From a virus: 53,113 nucleotides of DNA. Under the pieces are notes generated by a model, which ran no database searches, was not told the origin of the DNA, and saw only the letters and a program-made list of their open reading frames with translations. The position numbers were made by a program, and so were the translations under genes. The DNA is taken from IMG/VR virus record IMGVR_UViG_3300045283_000190, positions 1 to 53,113 of that record. One strand, given 5' to 3'. Position 1 is the stretch's first letter, and each line of letters begins with the position of its first letter. This document shows positions 41,442 through 50,634 of this stretch, in pieces.

Positions 41442-42890
41442 GTGGCAGATGCAGCGGTGCAGCTAGACGGCGTGCGGGCGAAGGCGCGCGCGCGGCTGCG
41501 GATGGTGTCGACGGGCAAGGACCACGCATTTCGCGAGCTGGTCAAGCTGCGGCTGATCCGGGGGCTGCACCCGCGTCAGCGTGCGGCGCTCGCGCTCGTG
41601 CTCGCGGGGGAGCGCTACATCGCGCTGTGCTGCGGTCGACGTGCGGGCAAGACACGATACATCGCGACGCTGATCCTCTTGCTCCTGCTCGATTGCGAGT
41701 TCGGCCAGGAGGTGGTGTTCGTCGCGCCGACGCTCAAGAGGGGCAAGGAGCTCATCTGGGGCGAGCTGACGCGCCTCTGCGAGCTGTACTGCCTCGACTA
41801 TCGGCACCGCGATCACCAGGGCACGATGGTCACGGACCGCGGCGCGATGTTCAGGATTGTTGGCTTGGACAACAAGAGGCAGATCGGGAAGATCGCGCGC
41901 GGCGGCAATACGCGGGCTTTCCTCGCGGATGAGGTGCAGGAGTTCTCGCACCTGCTCGAGGCGCTGGTGGGATCGGCAAGCCCAGCGCTCGGGCAGACGC
42001 GCGGGCTATTCATCGCGAGCGGCACGCCGGGCTACGTCAAGCGCGGGTACTGGCACAGCATCTGCCACGGAGGCGACGGCTTCCTTCAGGTGGCGTGGAC
42101 GCTGTTCGAGAACCCCCACCTCGGCAGAGACCCGCACGAGCTCGTCGAGGAGGAGATCGTCAAGAAGGGGTGGTCTCGTACGCACCCGACGCTGCTGCGC
42201 GAGTATTACGGGCGGTGGGTCGACGACGAGACGCGGCGCGTGTGCGAGCTCGCGGACCACAACGTCGTCGACGTCGCGCTCGAGTACGACCTGAAGACGT
42301 GGCGGCACTTCGTTGGCGTCGACTACGGCAACTCGCCAGACCCGTGCGCGTGGGTGGTCCTCGCGGCGCACCCGCATCGCAACTACGTCGCGGTCGTGCA
42401 CGCGGAGAAGGCCCACCGCCTGACGAGCGATGCCATCTGCGAGCGCACCAACGCGCTTCGTGTGCAGTTCGGCGCGAAGCGCATCGTGGGAGACAGTGCC
42501 TCGGGAGGGAAGACGTTTATTCAGGACTTTAACGAGAGATACGCACGCAGGGCAGGCTTCTCGATGCTGCCGGCGGACAAGGCGAACAAGCGCGACTCGA
42601 TCGACATGATGAACACGGAGCTTCGCACGGGGCGTCTGGTGCTGGTCCGCGAGGGCGCGGCGTGCCTGGTCGCGGAGATGGAGGCGCTGCAGTGGGACGA
42701 GGACCGGAGCGAGTTTTTGCCGGGGGAGGATCATGCCGTCGACAGCCTGCGCTATGGCCTGCGGGCGCTGCGGGCGTTCACCGCGAAGCCACCACCTGCA
42801 GATGCAACTGAGCACGACCAGGAGCTGCTGCGCATCATGGCGCGCAACCGGCGCAACGAGCAGATGCAGCGCGGGGCAGAAAGTTGGTAG
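41442..42890 (+). CDS. terL: Large terminase subunit
   Basis: 482 residues from GTG 41442. ATPase domain: Walker A CCGRRAGKT at 63-71, Walker B AFLADE at 159-164. RNase H-like nuclease: GVDYGNSPD (D294), IVGDSASGG (D351) and EDHAVDSLRYGL (D434). It packages DNA through the portal and cuts it. It lies downstream of the ejection genes, 20 kb from terS. Confidence 0.93.
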   Translation: MADAAVQLDGVRAKARARLRMVSTGKDHAFRELVKLRLIRGLHPRQRAALALVLAGERYIALCCGRRAGKTRYIATLILLLLLDCEFGQEVVFVAPTLKRGKELIWGELTRLCELYCLDYRHRDHQGTMVTDRGAMFRIVGLDNKRQIGKIARGGNTRAFLADEVQEFSHLLEALVGSASPALGQTRGLFIASGTPGYVKRGYWHSICHGGDGFLQVAWTLFENPHLGRDPHELVEEEIVKKGWSRTHPTLLREYYGRWVDDETRRVCELADHNVVDVALEYDLKTWRHFVGVDYGNSPDPCAWVVLAAHPHRNYVAVVHAEKAHRLTSDAICERTNALRVQFGAKRIVGDSASGGKTFIQDFNERYARRAGFSMLPADKANKRDSIDMMNTELRTGRLVLVREGAACLVAEMEALQWDEDRSEFLPGEDHAVDSLRYGLRALRAFTAKPPPADATEHDQELLRIMARNRRNEQMQRGAESW

Positions 42891-42911
42891 GCGGGCCTTT
42901 GGTAGCGTCCG
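42882..42911 (+). promoter_or_regulatory. Candidate late promoter, copy B
   Basis: AGTTGGTAGGCG then TTTGGTAG, ending 7 bases before the first fibre gene; it contains the terL stop codon. Nearly identical to copy C at 44347. Confidence 0.6.
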
Positions 42912-42917
42912 AGACCG

Positions 42918-44345
42918 ATGGCTACCAAGGTCGAGGTCTGGCCGAAGATCGGCGAGACGTACCCGGATGCAGCGGGCGTGACGATCACCGCGGCGGGCGC
43001 GATCGTCTGGGAGAGCAAGTACATCGAGGACGCGATCCGCGATGGGCACTTGCTCACGTACGACCCCTACGGCGTGAACCTGCCGGTCGACCACACGGAC
43101 GTGGCTCCACCAGCGCCGCGGACTGCGTCGTACGTGCTGGCGACCTCGGCACCGGCGAGTCTCGAGGACGCGCGCAGGCTCGCGGCAGGCGCCGGCATCG
43201 CGCTCACGGACAGCGGCCCGGGAGGCACGCTCACGGTCAGCGCGACCGGCGGCGGAGGTGGAGGCGGCGCGCCTGTCGATGCGGAGTACCTGGTCAGTAC
43301 CGCGAGCACGGGTCTATCAGCCGAGCGGGTGCTGACTGCGGGGGCGGGCATCACGCTCACTCCGTCGGCAGGTGCGCTCACCGTGGCGAGCTCGGTGGCG
43401 GCGGGTGCGCCGGCGGACGCGCCTTACCTCACTCTGTCAGGCGATGCGCGGCTCAGTGGCGAGCGCGCGCTGGCAGCGGGGCCTGGCATTGCGATCGACG
43501 ATGGCGGCGCGAACGGTGCGGCGACGGTGCGGCACAGGTTCGTCGCGGGCGCTGGCATCGCCCTGACAGAGCTGCCGACGGGGGAGGTGGAGATCGCAAG
43601 CACGGTGGTGGTCCCGACGGGCGGGCAGACCTGGGGGGCGATCTACGAGCTCGACCTGACGACGCTCCCTACGCAGACGCTGGTCAACGGAGCGAACCTG
43701 GTCGACGGTCTGACGTGGTACTCGAAGGGCACGGCAGACTTCATCGACACGGTGGTAAACAACATCGTGAACGGCCTGGGGATGGAGTGCGGGTCGGGTG
43801 CGTTTGGGGTCACCGGGAACTACTCGAACCGCATCCCGTGGTTTCCGTTCGCGCAGCTGCCCGACTTCAACCCGGCGGCGCCGGTCGCGGTGGCGTGGCG
43901 GTGGTCCGGGTCGGGAATGAGCAGCTCCAACTACATGGTCGGCGGGCTTGCCAGCATGGCCAACAACGGCACGCAGTGGCTCTCGGCGGAGCGCGCAAGC
44001 CAGGCGATCATCGAGTACCAGGGCCAGACGGACAGGTTCCTCCACTACGTGGAGGGCGACGCGTCAGGGCTCGCGGTGGTCATGATCGCTCCCCCGTCGG
44101 CGACCTCCGGCGACCACGCCTTCGTCGAGGCGCAGCTCGAGTCGCAAGTGTATTGCTCAGGTCACGCAGCGTACGCGGGCAGCCTCCCGAACAATGTCCA
44201 CGGGCTGACGAGTGGTGTGAATCCGCGCCTAAGCGTCGCGCCGCGTCCGAATATCGGTTTCTTCATGGCGCGCAATCGAAGTACCGCGTTCACGGTCTAC
44301 CTGACCCACCTCGCGGTGCTGCAGCCGGTGGTCCCGGTGCCCTGA
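42918..44345 (+). CDS. Tail fibre protein 1
   Basis: 475 residues. The first 60 (MATKVEVWPKIGETYPDAAGV...) are shared with the next fibre and are likely the virion-attachment head. Then follow two to three shaft repeats with SAERVLTAGAGITLTPSAG, and a C-terminal receptor-binding region (about 230-475) with no recognised family. Shaft repeats of this type form triple beta-helical trimers. Confidence 0.8.
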   Translation: MATKVEVWPKIGETYPDAAGVTITAAGAIVWESKYIEDAIRDGHLLTYDPYGVNLPVDHTDVAPPAPRTASYVLATSAPASLEDARRLAAGAGIALTDSGPGGTLTVSATGGGGGGGAPVDAEYLVSTASTGLSAERVLTAGAGITLTPSAGALTVASSVAAGAPADAPYLTLSGDARLSGERALAAGPGIAIDDGGANGAATVRHRFVAGAGIALTELPTGEVEIASTVVVPTGGQTWGAIYELDLTTLPTQTLVNGANLVDGLTWYSKGTADFIDTVVNNIVNGLGMECGSGAFGVTGNYSNRIPWFPFAQLPDFNPAAPVAVAWRWSGSGMSSSNYMVGGLASMANNGTQWLSAERASQAIIEYQGQTDRFLHYVEGDASGLAVVMIAPPSATSGDHAFVEAQLESQVYCSGHAAYAGSLPNNVHGLTSGVNPRLSVAPRPNIGFFMARNRSTAFTVYLTHLAVLQPVVPVP

Positions 44346-44346
44346 A

Positions 44347-44376
44347 AGTTGGTAGGCGAGCCTTTGGTAGCGTCGG
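44347..44376 (+). promoter_or_regulatory. Candidate late promoter, copy C
   Basis: AGTTGGTAGGCG then TTTGGTAG, starting just after the stop of fibre 1, ATG of fibre 2 following at 44383. It differs from copy B at only a few positions. Confidence 0.6.
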
Positions 44377-44382
44377 CAGTCG

Positions 44383-47300
44383 ATGGCTACAAAGGTCGAG
44401 GTTTACCCGCGGCCGGGGGAGACGTACCCGGACGCCGAGGGGGTGGCGATCACCTCTGCAGGCGCGATCGTCTGGGAGAGCAAGCACATCGAAGACGCGC
44501 TGCGCGATGGCTTCCTGCTCACCTTCGATCCGTACGGAGTGGGGCTCCCCGAGGACCGCACGGAAGGGCTCCCGCCGACCGAGGGAGCGCCGGGCAATGC
44601 GCCCTATGTGCTGGCGACCGCAGGCCCACCGGAGCTGACGGGCGCGCGAGTGCTGGCGGCGGGCGCAGGTGTCTCGATCACCGATAGCGGGGCAGGCGGC
44701 ACGCTCACGGTCAGCGCGACCGCGGCAAGCGGGGCGCCTGGCGATGCGCAGTACCTGGTCACAGCGACACACGCGGGCCTATCGGCCGAGCGGGTGCTGA
44801 CGGCAGGAGCGGGCATCACGCTCACTCCGTCCGCAGGGGCGCTCACGGTCTCGAGCTCGGTCACGGCGCCCACTGCGCCGGGGACTCCACCGCCGAACGT
44901 GGCGGCGGCGAGCTCGCTAGGCACGCCTGGGGCGTACGCCACGGCGCAGCACACACACGGTCATGGCGACCAGGCCGGCGGCAGCCTGCACGCGCTGGCG
45001 ACCACGACGGTGCCGGGCTTCGTCAGCGGCGCCGAGAAGGTCAAGATCAACGCGATCCCAGCGGCGGGCGCGGCGCCTGCCGATGCGGACTACATCGTGG
45101 GCACCGCGACGGGCGCGCTCACGAGTGAACGCGTGCTGACCGCAGGAGCAGGCATCTCGATCACGCCTGGCGCGGGCACCATGACGGTCGCGAGCACGGT
45201 GGCGGCCGGTGCGCCGACGGACGCTGAGTATCTCGTCAACGCGCTCAGTGGAGGGCTGAGTGCCGAGCGCGTGCTGACTGCTGGCGCGGGCGTGACGCTC
45301 ACGCCGGCAGCAGGAGCGCTCACGGTGGCGACTCCCAGCGCGGTGCAGGGACCGGCGACTGCCACGGACAACGCGGTTTCACGCTGGGACGGCACGACGG
45401 GCAAGCTCGTGCAGAGCTCGCTCGTCACCATCGACGACGCGGGCAACATCGCGACGCCGGGCACGGTCGACGGCGTGGACGTATCGAACCTCGCGACTGC
45501 GCTCGCGAACGTAGCTGTGCCTTCGTACGTGACGCTCGCGGCTACGCCGACGCTCGGCAATGAACGCATTCTGACCGCGGGCGCGGGCATCTCCCTCACG
45601 GACGGCGGGGCGGGCGGCCCGGTGACGATTGCGAGCACCGGCGGCGGCGGGGGTGCGCCGGCTGACGCTGAGTACCTCGTGAGCGCCGCGAGTGGTGGGC
45701 TCAGCGCGGAGCGGGTGCTGACGGCTGGTGCGGGCATCACGCTGACGCCAGGCGCTGGTGTGCTGACGATCGAGAGCACGGGCGGCGGTGGCGGCGGAGC
45801 GCCTACGGACGCGGAGTATCTGGTCAGCACCGCGAGCGCGGGCCTGTCGGCGGAGCGCGTCCTGACGGCAGGCGTCGGCGTCACGCTCACGCCTGGGGCC
45901 GGCACGCTCACGGTCGCGACGGTGAACGCGGTACAGAGCGTCACGCTGTCGACGGACAACGCGGTCACGCGCTGGGACGGAACGACCGGCAAGGTGGTCC
46001 AGAGCTCGAGTGCGACGCTCGATGATGCGGGGCTGCTGACGACGGCAGGGCTGAGTGTGGCGGGCGACATCGCGGTCACCGGCACGGTCGACGGCGTGGA
46101 CATCGCGGGTGCGAACTTCGCCTCGTACATGACGCTCGGGGCCAACACGAGTCTTCCCAACGAGCGCACTCTCCTCACGACGGGCGGTATCCTGGTCGCG
46201 GATGGCGGGCCGGGTGCGTCAGTGACGCTCAGTGCGCCGGGGCTGGCCGCGCCCTTCGTCACGCTCGCGTCGGACAGCAACCTGGCGAACGAGCGCGTCC
46301 TGACCGCGGGGGCGGGGATCACGCTCACCGATGGCGGCGCGGGCGGGACGGTCACGGTGGCAAGCACGGTCGCCGCGGGTGCTCCTACGGACGCTGAGTA
46401 TCTGGTGAGCGCTGCGAGTGGTGGGCTGTCTGCGGAGCGCGTGCTGACGGCTGGCGCGAACATCACGCTGACTCCGGGTGCAGGCACGCTCACGGTGGCG
46501 AGCACGGCGGGCGGAGGCGGCGCTCCGGTAGGCGCGCAGTACCTGACCCTCGCCACGGACGGGACGCTTACCAACGAGCGCGTACTGACTGCGGGCACGG
46601 GAGTGGCACTCACCGACGGCGGCGCGGGCGGGGCGCTTACGATCAGTCAGATCGGAGCGGGCTACAACCCGCAGAGCGGAGCGACCTACACGCTGCAGGT
46701 ATCGGACGCCGGCAAGCTCATCGGAATGTCCAACGGAACACCCACGACAGTCACCATCCCCACCGACGCCGTGGCGCTGTTTCCTGTCGGCAGCATCGTG
46801 TACGTGGTGCAGGGCGGGGGCCTGGTGACCATCGCGCCGGCGGGCGGCGTGAGCCTGTTTTCTCCGGGCTTCGCACCCGGGGGCGCCCGCACCCTGCGCG
46901 GGGTCTCGGCGGTCGGAATCTTGTTCAAGGCCGCGGCGAATGTGTGGTGGGTGTCCGGGGACCTGAGTCAAGTCGTCAGCACCCAGGGCGGCACGGCCTA
47001 CACCCCGGTGGCTGCGGATTTCGGGATCATCCTCAGCTTCAACAACGCGTCGCCGATCACGGTCACGGTGCCGACAAACGCGACCGCCATGTTCGCCATC
47101 GGGACCAAGCTCACGCTCGAGCAGACGGGCACGGGGCAAGTCTCGATCACGCCTGCGGGCGGCGTGACACTGAACGTGCCGATCGGCTTCGTTGCGAAGG
47201 CCCGAGCGCAGTTCAGCGAGATGGTGCTGACCAAGGTCGCCACGGACACGTGGGAACTGGCAGGCGACCTCGAGGGCGCCGCTGCGCTGCTGCTCAACAA

Positions 47301-47595
47301 CCAGACGGGCACCGCCTACACGCTGGTCCTCGCGGACGCGCCCAAGTGCGTGACCATGAACAACGCCGCGGCGAACACGCTCACGATCCCCGCGAACGCA
47401 AGCGTAGCCTTCCCCGTCGGCACCGTGGTCACGGTGATGCAGCTGGGCGTGGGGCAGACGACCATCGCCATCACGACCGACACGCTCAACAACCCCGCGC
47501 TGACAGCGAAGCTACGCGCGCGCTACAGCGTGGCGAGCCTCACGAAGATCACGGCGACCTCGTGGGTGCTGTCTGGCGATCTGGCGGCTTCCTGA
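44383..47595 (+). CDS. Tail fibre protein 2 (long repetitive shaft)
   Basis: 1070 residues. Same 60-residue attachment head as fibre 1, then about eleven repeats of an ERVLTAGAGITLTxGAG unit alternating with PTDAEYLVSAASGGLSA, spaced mostly 40-70 residues. Between them are DNAVxRWDGTTGKxVQSS segments. The C-terminal third (about 770-1070) consists of three similar beta units with (A)YT...TVTIPT and LxGDL endings, likely the tip. Probably the main host-recognition fibre. Confidence 0.85.
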   Translation: MATKVEVYPRPGETYPDAEGVAITSAGAIVWESKHIEDALRDGFLLTFDPYGVGLPEDRTEGLPPTEGAPGNAPYVLATAGPPELTGARVLAAGAGVSITDSGAGGTLTVSATAASGAPGDAQYLVTATHAGLSAERVLTAGAGITLTPSAGALTVSSSVTAPTAPGTPPPNVAAASSLGTPGAYATAQHTHGHGDQAGGSLHALATTTVPGFVSGAEKVKINAIPAAGAAPADADYIVGTATGALTSERVLTAGAGISITPGAGTMTVASTVAAGAPTDAEYLVNALSGGLSAERVLTAGAGVTLTPAAGALTVATPSAVQGPATATDNAVSRWDGTTGKLVQSSLVTIDDAGNIATPGTVDGVDVSNLATALANVAVPSYVTLAATPTLGNERILTAGAGISLTDGGAGGPVTIASTGGGGGAPADAEYLVSAASGGLSAERVLTAGAGITLTPGAGVLTIESTGGGGGGAPTDAEYLVSTASAGLSAERVLTAGVGVTLTPGAGTLTVATVNAVQSVTLSTDNAVTRWDGTTGKVVQSSSATLDDAGLLTTAGLSVAGDIAVTGTVDGVDIAGANFASYMTLGANTSLPNERTLLTTGGILVADGGPGASVTLSAPGLAAPFVTLASDSNLANERVLTAGAGITLTDGGAGGTVTVASTVAAGAPTDAEYLVSAASGGLSAERVLTAGANITLTPGAGTLTVASTAGGGGAPVGAQYLTLATDGTLTNERVLTAGTGVALTDGGAGGALTISQIGAGYNPQSGATYTLQVSDAGKLIGMSNGTPTTVTIPTDAVALFPVGSIVYVVQGGGLVTIAPAGGVSLFSPGFAPGGARTLRGVSAVGILFKAAANVWWVSGDLSQVVSTQGGTAYTPVAADFGIILSFNNASPITVTVPTNATAMFAIGTKLTLEQTGTGQVSITPAGGVTLNVPIGFVAKARAQFSEMVLTKVATDTWELAGDLEGAAALLLNNQTGTAYTLVLADAPKCVTMNNAAANTLTIPANASVAFPVGTVVTVMQLGVGQTTIAITTDTLNNPALTAKLRARYSVASLTKITATSWVLSGDLAAS

Positions 47596-48515
47596 TGGAC
47601 CTACAGCAGCCATCGCTACGCAAGTTCGCGCCAGCGCATCGCGCGGACCTCGAGCGCATCTTCGATCTCGCAAACACGCTGCGCACGGACGAGACGGTCG
47701 AGCGCGTGGTCGACTCGTGGGCGCGGCGCTACCAGCTACAGCCGTCGCCAGGTCAGAAGCTAATGATGGCGCAGCCGCTGGGCCTTGCGGCGCAGTTTCG
47801 CGCGCTGTTCAGAGAGGACACGGGCAAGGACTCGTGGTTCGACGCGGACGCGGTCACCAGCGACGGCGGCACGAAGCTTTACTCGTGGAACGACCGCATC
47901 GACGCAACGCATGTGCTCTATCAGGCGACCAGCGGCGCGCAGTGCAACTTGCCCGCCGCAGACGCGAGCTTCGCGAACGCCAAGGCGGCCGTGTTCAACG
48001 GCAGCTCGCACTTGTACGTCAGCACGCGCGCAGCGAGCGCGTTCACCTTTCTGCACGATGGCACCGGAATGGAAGTCGTGGGGGTGTTCAACATCGACAA
48101 CACGGCAAACATGGTGCTGTGGTCCACCTGGCCGAACGCCTCCGCGGGGGGCGGCTGGCATTACGTCAACTTGACGCACTGGGAGGTACGCTTGGTCAGC
48201 GCAGACGCGATCCTCGACTGCGGCTTGATGCCGGCCAACGTGGGCACCTACAGCGCGGTTTCGTTTACGACCGCGGACTCGCCGCAGATGCGCGGATACC
48301 GCAAGAGCGCGCAGGTCGGCACGACAGCGGCAGGGGGGCCGTACGCAACCGCTCCTGTCATCACGCTGCGCATAGGCAACCTCGGACCGGGTATCACGGC
48401 AGGCATGTTCGCGGGTCGCTTGCGCGCGCTCTACCTCTTCCGCCGCGTGCTGAACGCCGCCGAGAAGACGACCTACCGAAGCTTTATCCAGGCCGACACG
48501 GGGATTGCCCCCTAG
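47595..48515 (+). CDS. LamG-like tail-associated protein
   Basis: 306 residues. Residues about 80-300 look like a concanavalin/LamG jelly roll: WFDADAVTSDGGTKLYSW, AAVFNGSSHLYVST, GVFNIDNTANMVLWS, and FAGRLRALYLFRRVLNAAEK at the end. Such domains bind sugars or form trimeric fibre tips. The start overlaps the fibre 2 stop, suggesting the two are made together. Confidence 0.7.
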   Translation: MDLQQPSLRKFAPAHRADLERIFDLANTLRTDETVERVVDSWARRYQLQPSPGQKLMMAQPLGLAAQFRALFREDTGKDSWFDADAVTSDGGTKLYSWNDRIDATHVLYQATSGAQCNLPAADASFANAKAAVFNGSSHLYVSTRAASAFTFLHDGTGMEVVGVFNIDNTANMVLWSTWPNASAGGGWHYVNLTHWEVRLVSADAILDCGLMPANVGTYSAVSFTTADSPQMRGYRKSAQVGTTAAGGPYATAPVITLRIGNLGPGITAGMFAGRLRALYLFRRVLNAAEKTTYRSFIQADTGIAP

Positions 48516-48530
48516 CGAGAAGAGTCAGTC

Positions 48531-48977
48531 ATGGCGATGCGTTATTACCTCGGAACCATGGACGCGCTCACCAAGGTCTGGCGCGCGCTCGACCAGCTCG
48601 GCGGCTTCCCCAAGCCCACCGCGATGCCAAGCCCCCCGCGACCCGCAGTCTGGTACGAGGGCGCCATCGGGTGGACGGGGCACCTGACCATCGCGCCGGT
48701 CGAGGTGGTGGCGCCTGACGGGCTGCTCTACCTGGTCGAGGGCGATCCGTACCTCGAGCCGCTGCTCGGGCAGTCGACGGACATCGACGGCGAGACGATC
48801 ACCATCCCCACCGCTGCGGAGCTCTTGTACCGCGAGCAGCTGCCCCCGGAGTACCAGGAGTGGCTCGATGCGCAGGAGCCACCACCCCCCGAGCCTCCCG
48901 TCGTGGACGAGCTCGCACGCACACGCGCGGCCCTGCTCCTGGTGCTGCAGGCGATGGTCGTGCTCGTCCAGCGCTAG
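48531..48977 (+). CDS. Hypothetical protein, end of structural operon
   Basis: 148 residues. Middle part beta-rich (GHLTIAPVEVVAPDGLLYLVEGD); Pro-rich linker (EPPPPEPPVV) and a C-terminal hydrophobic helix (TRAALLLVLQAMVVLV). Possibly a fibre chaperone or a membrane-attached accessory. It overlaps the convergent gene by 4 bp. Confidence 0.6.
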   Translation: MAMRYYLGTMDALTKVWRALDQLGGFPKPTAMPSPPRPAVWYEGAIGWTGHLTIAPVEVVAPDGLLYLVEGDPYLEPLLGQSTDIDGETITIPTAAELLYREQLPPEYQEWLDAQEPPPPEPPVVDELARTRAALLLVLQAMVVLVQR

Positions 48978-49423
48978 CCCTGCTCGAGACTGACGCGAGC
49001 TCGACCGAACAGCCCCATCCGCAGCATCGCCTCGCGGATCAGCACAGCGCGCGCAAACCCCGTGCGGTGGACGTGCGCGTCCACGAGGCTGCGCTCCTCG
49101 GCAGTCAGCCGGATGGTGACATTGACGCTCGCGTGGTCTTCGCCCTGCGGCTTGCGCGTGGTCTTGTCCGTGCGCTCGTCCCACCGCAGCGCACCTTGGA
49201 TCGCCACGGCGAAGGGGCGCATCGCGAAGAGGCCCATCCGCAGCATCGCCTCGCGGATGAGCACGGAGCGGGCTGCTTTGAGGCGCTGGACGTGACCGTC
49301 GACGAGCTCTGCCTCATCCTCGGTCAGCCGGACAGTGAGGCTTATGCTCGTGCGGCTGGTGGCGACCGCAGAGCGGGTGTTACGCGGAGGGCGGCCATAG
49401 GCGCGGACGGCTTGGGTCATCAT
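48974..49423 (-). CDS. Tandem ribbon-helix-helix protein
   Basis: 149 residues from ATG 49423 (ATG 49462 possible). Two complete RHH units: about 28-68 (SISLTVRLTEDEAELVDGHV...) and 101-141 (SVNVTIRLTAEERSLVDAHV...), both ending in the identical VLIREAMLRMGLF. RHH proteins normally dimerise to make one DNA-binding sheet; here one chain supplies both halves. Probable transcription regulator, perhaps of the late or DpdA region. Confidence 0.82.
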   Translation of the reverse strand: MMTQAVRAYGRPPRNTRSAVATSRTSISLTVRLTEDEAELVDGHVQRLKAARSVLIREAMLRMGLFAMRPFAVAIQGALRWDERTDKTTRKPQGEDHASVNVTIRLTAEERSLVDAHVHRTGFARAVLIREAMLRMGLFGRARVSLEQG

Positions 49424-49479
49424 GGCGTGGTAATCCAGCACGGGCGCAATCGCAACCCGCATGTGCGTTGCTTGTGGGT

Positions 49480-49686
49480 CTACTTGTGCACGGCGGTCAC
49501 GTCGATGCGGATGCGGTAGCGGCCGGGCTTCTGGCCCTTGGCGGTCTGGCGCAGGTGGCGGCCGACTGCTTCGTGTGCAGCGAGCGGCCTGATCGGAGTC
49601 GCGCTCTCCCAGCTGATCGCGCCATCGGCATCGATGACGGCGGTCAGGTCGTAGAACTTCGGGGCGCTGGTGGTCGTGGTCGTCAT
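49480..49686 (-). CDS. Small hypothetical protein
   Basis: 68 residues from ATG 49686. Thr-rich start, then a short beta unit (FYDLTAVIDADGAISWES) and a second strand (GRYRIRIDVTAV). No family recognised. It precedes the tandem-RHH gene on the same strand. Confidence 0.55.
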   Translation of the reverse strand: MTTTTTSAPKFYDLTAVIDADGAISWESATPIRPLAAHEAVGRHLRQTAKGQKPGRYRIRIDVTAVHK

Positions 49687-49745
49687 GGGGGGCTCTCTTT
49701 CTCGTCAGCGGCTCCGTGCCGCTGGGGAGGGGAACACTGATTCAA

Positions 49746-49778
49746 GCAACCCACCATTGAAAGACCAAAGTGGGTTGC
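49746..49778. promoter_or_regulatory. 9-bp inverted repeat, operator candidate before dpdA
   Basis: GCAACCCAC (49746-49754) and GTGGGTTGC (49770-49778) are perfect arms around a 15-base loop, centred in the divergent gap between the small minus gene and the DpdA-like gene. A likely site for a dimeric regulator such as the nearby tandem-RHH protein. There is no T-run, so it is not a terminator. Confidence 0.6.
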
Positions 49779-49809
49779 ATACTGGTTCGGCTCTGTTAGG
49801 TTCCCGGCC

Positions 49810-50634
49810 ATGACTCAGTTCTTTCTCGGTGCCCACCGCCCTCACTGGCTCAGCCTCTCGGCCGCTCCCCTGTTCGTGTCGGACGCGACCCTGCGCGTTC
49901 GCGGCAAGGACTACGCAGGCAAGCTCGAGCACCGCGCGATTGCGCCGTGGGGCCTCGACTCGGGGGCTTTCTCGGAGGTCAGCAAGCACGGTCAGCACCT
50001 GACCTCGGCGAGCTCGTACGCGGCGCGGGTGCGGCGCTACCACAGCGAGATCGGACAGCTCGCGTTTGCCTCGGTCCAGGATTGGATGTGCGAGGAGGTC
50101 GTGCTCAAGCGCACGGGGTTGACCGTCCGCGAGCACCAGCGCCGCACGGTCAGGAGCTACCTCGAGTTGTGCGAGCTCGCGCCTGAGCTGCCGTGGATGC
50201 CGGTTCTGCAGGGCTGGGGGCAGGGCGACCACATGGACCACCTCGAGATGTACGACGCGGCCGGCGTCGACCTGCGCAAGCTCCCGCGCGTCGGGGTGGG
50301 CTCGGTGTGCCGGCGGCAGGGGCAGGTTCGGATCTCACTGATGCTCGGCGAGCTGCAGCGCGAGGGGCTGCAGCTGCACGGCTTCGGCGTGAAGGCGGAC
50401 GGCATCGCGCTCGCGCTCGAGCACATGACGAGCTGCGACTCGATGGCGTGGTCGCAGCACGAGCGCAAGGAGCACCGCCAGAAGCTCATCCAGGACCCGA
50501 CGCTGCCCAAGACTGGCAAGCAGAACGACCTCGGCGCCGCGCTCGACTGGCTCGGGAACACGGTCGACGCGACCATCGCTCGCGCCAGGCGCGCAGTCAC
50601 CAGCGACAAAGCCATCGTGCGGGCTGCAGCGTGA
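49810..50634 (+). CDS. dpdA: DpdA-family 7-deazaguanine DNA transglycosylase
   Basis: 274 residues. Key motifs of phage DpdA (a relative of tRNA-guanine transglycosylase) are present in order: GLDSGAFSEVSKHG (D50), SVQDWMCEE (Q90-W92), PVLQGW (131-136), GVGSVCRRQ (162-170), LHGFGVK (189-195) and SCDSMAWS (208-215). These enzymes swap guanine in DNA for a 7-deazaguanine such as preQ0, which blocks many restriction enzymes. No queC/D/E or folE gene is in the genome, so the base must come from the host. Confidence 0.9.
   Translation: MTQFFLGAHRPHWLSLSAAPLFVSDATLRVRGKDYAGKLEHRAIAPWGLDSGAFSEVSKHGQHLTSASSYAARVRRYHSEIGQLAFASVQDWMCEEVVLKRTGLTVREHQRRTVRSYLELCELAPELPWMPVLQGWGQGDHMDHLEMYDAAGVDLRKLPRVGVGSVCRRQGQVRISLMLGELQREGLQLHGFGVKADGIALALEHMTSCDSMAWSQHERKEHRQKLIQDPTLPKTGKQNDLGAALDWLGNTVDATIARARRAVTSDKAIVRAAA

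Noticed and set aside
42882-42911. Sigma-54 promoter
   Set aside because: The GG-N10-GC spacing required for sigma-54 is not met in any of the three copies.
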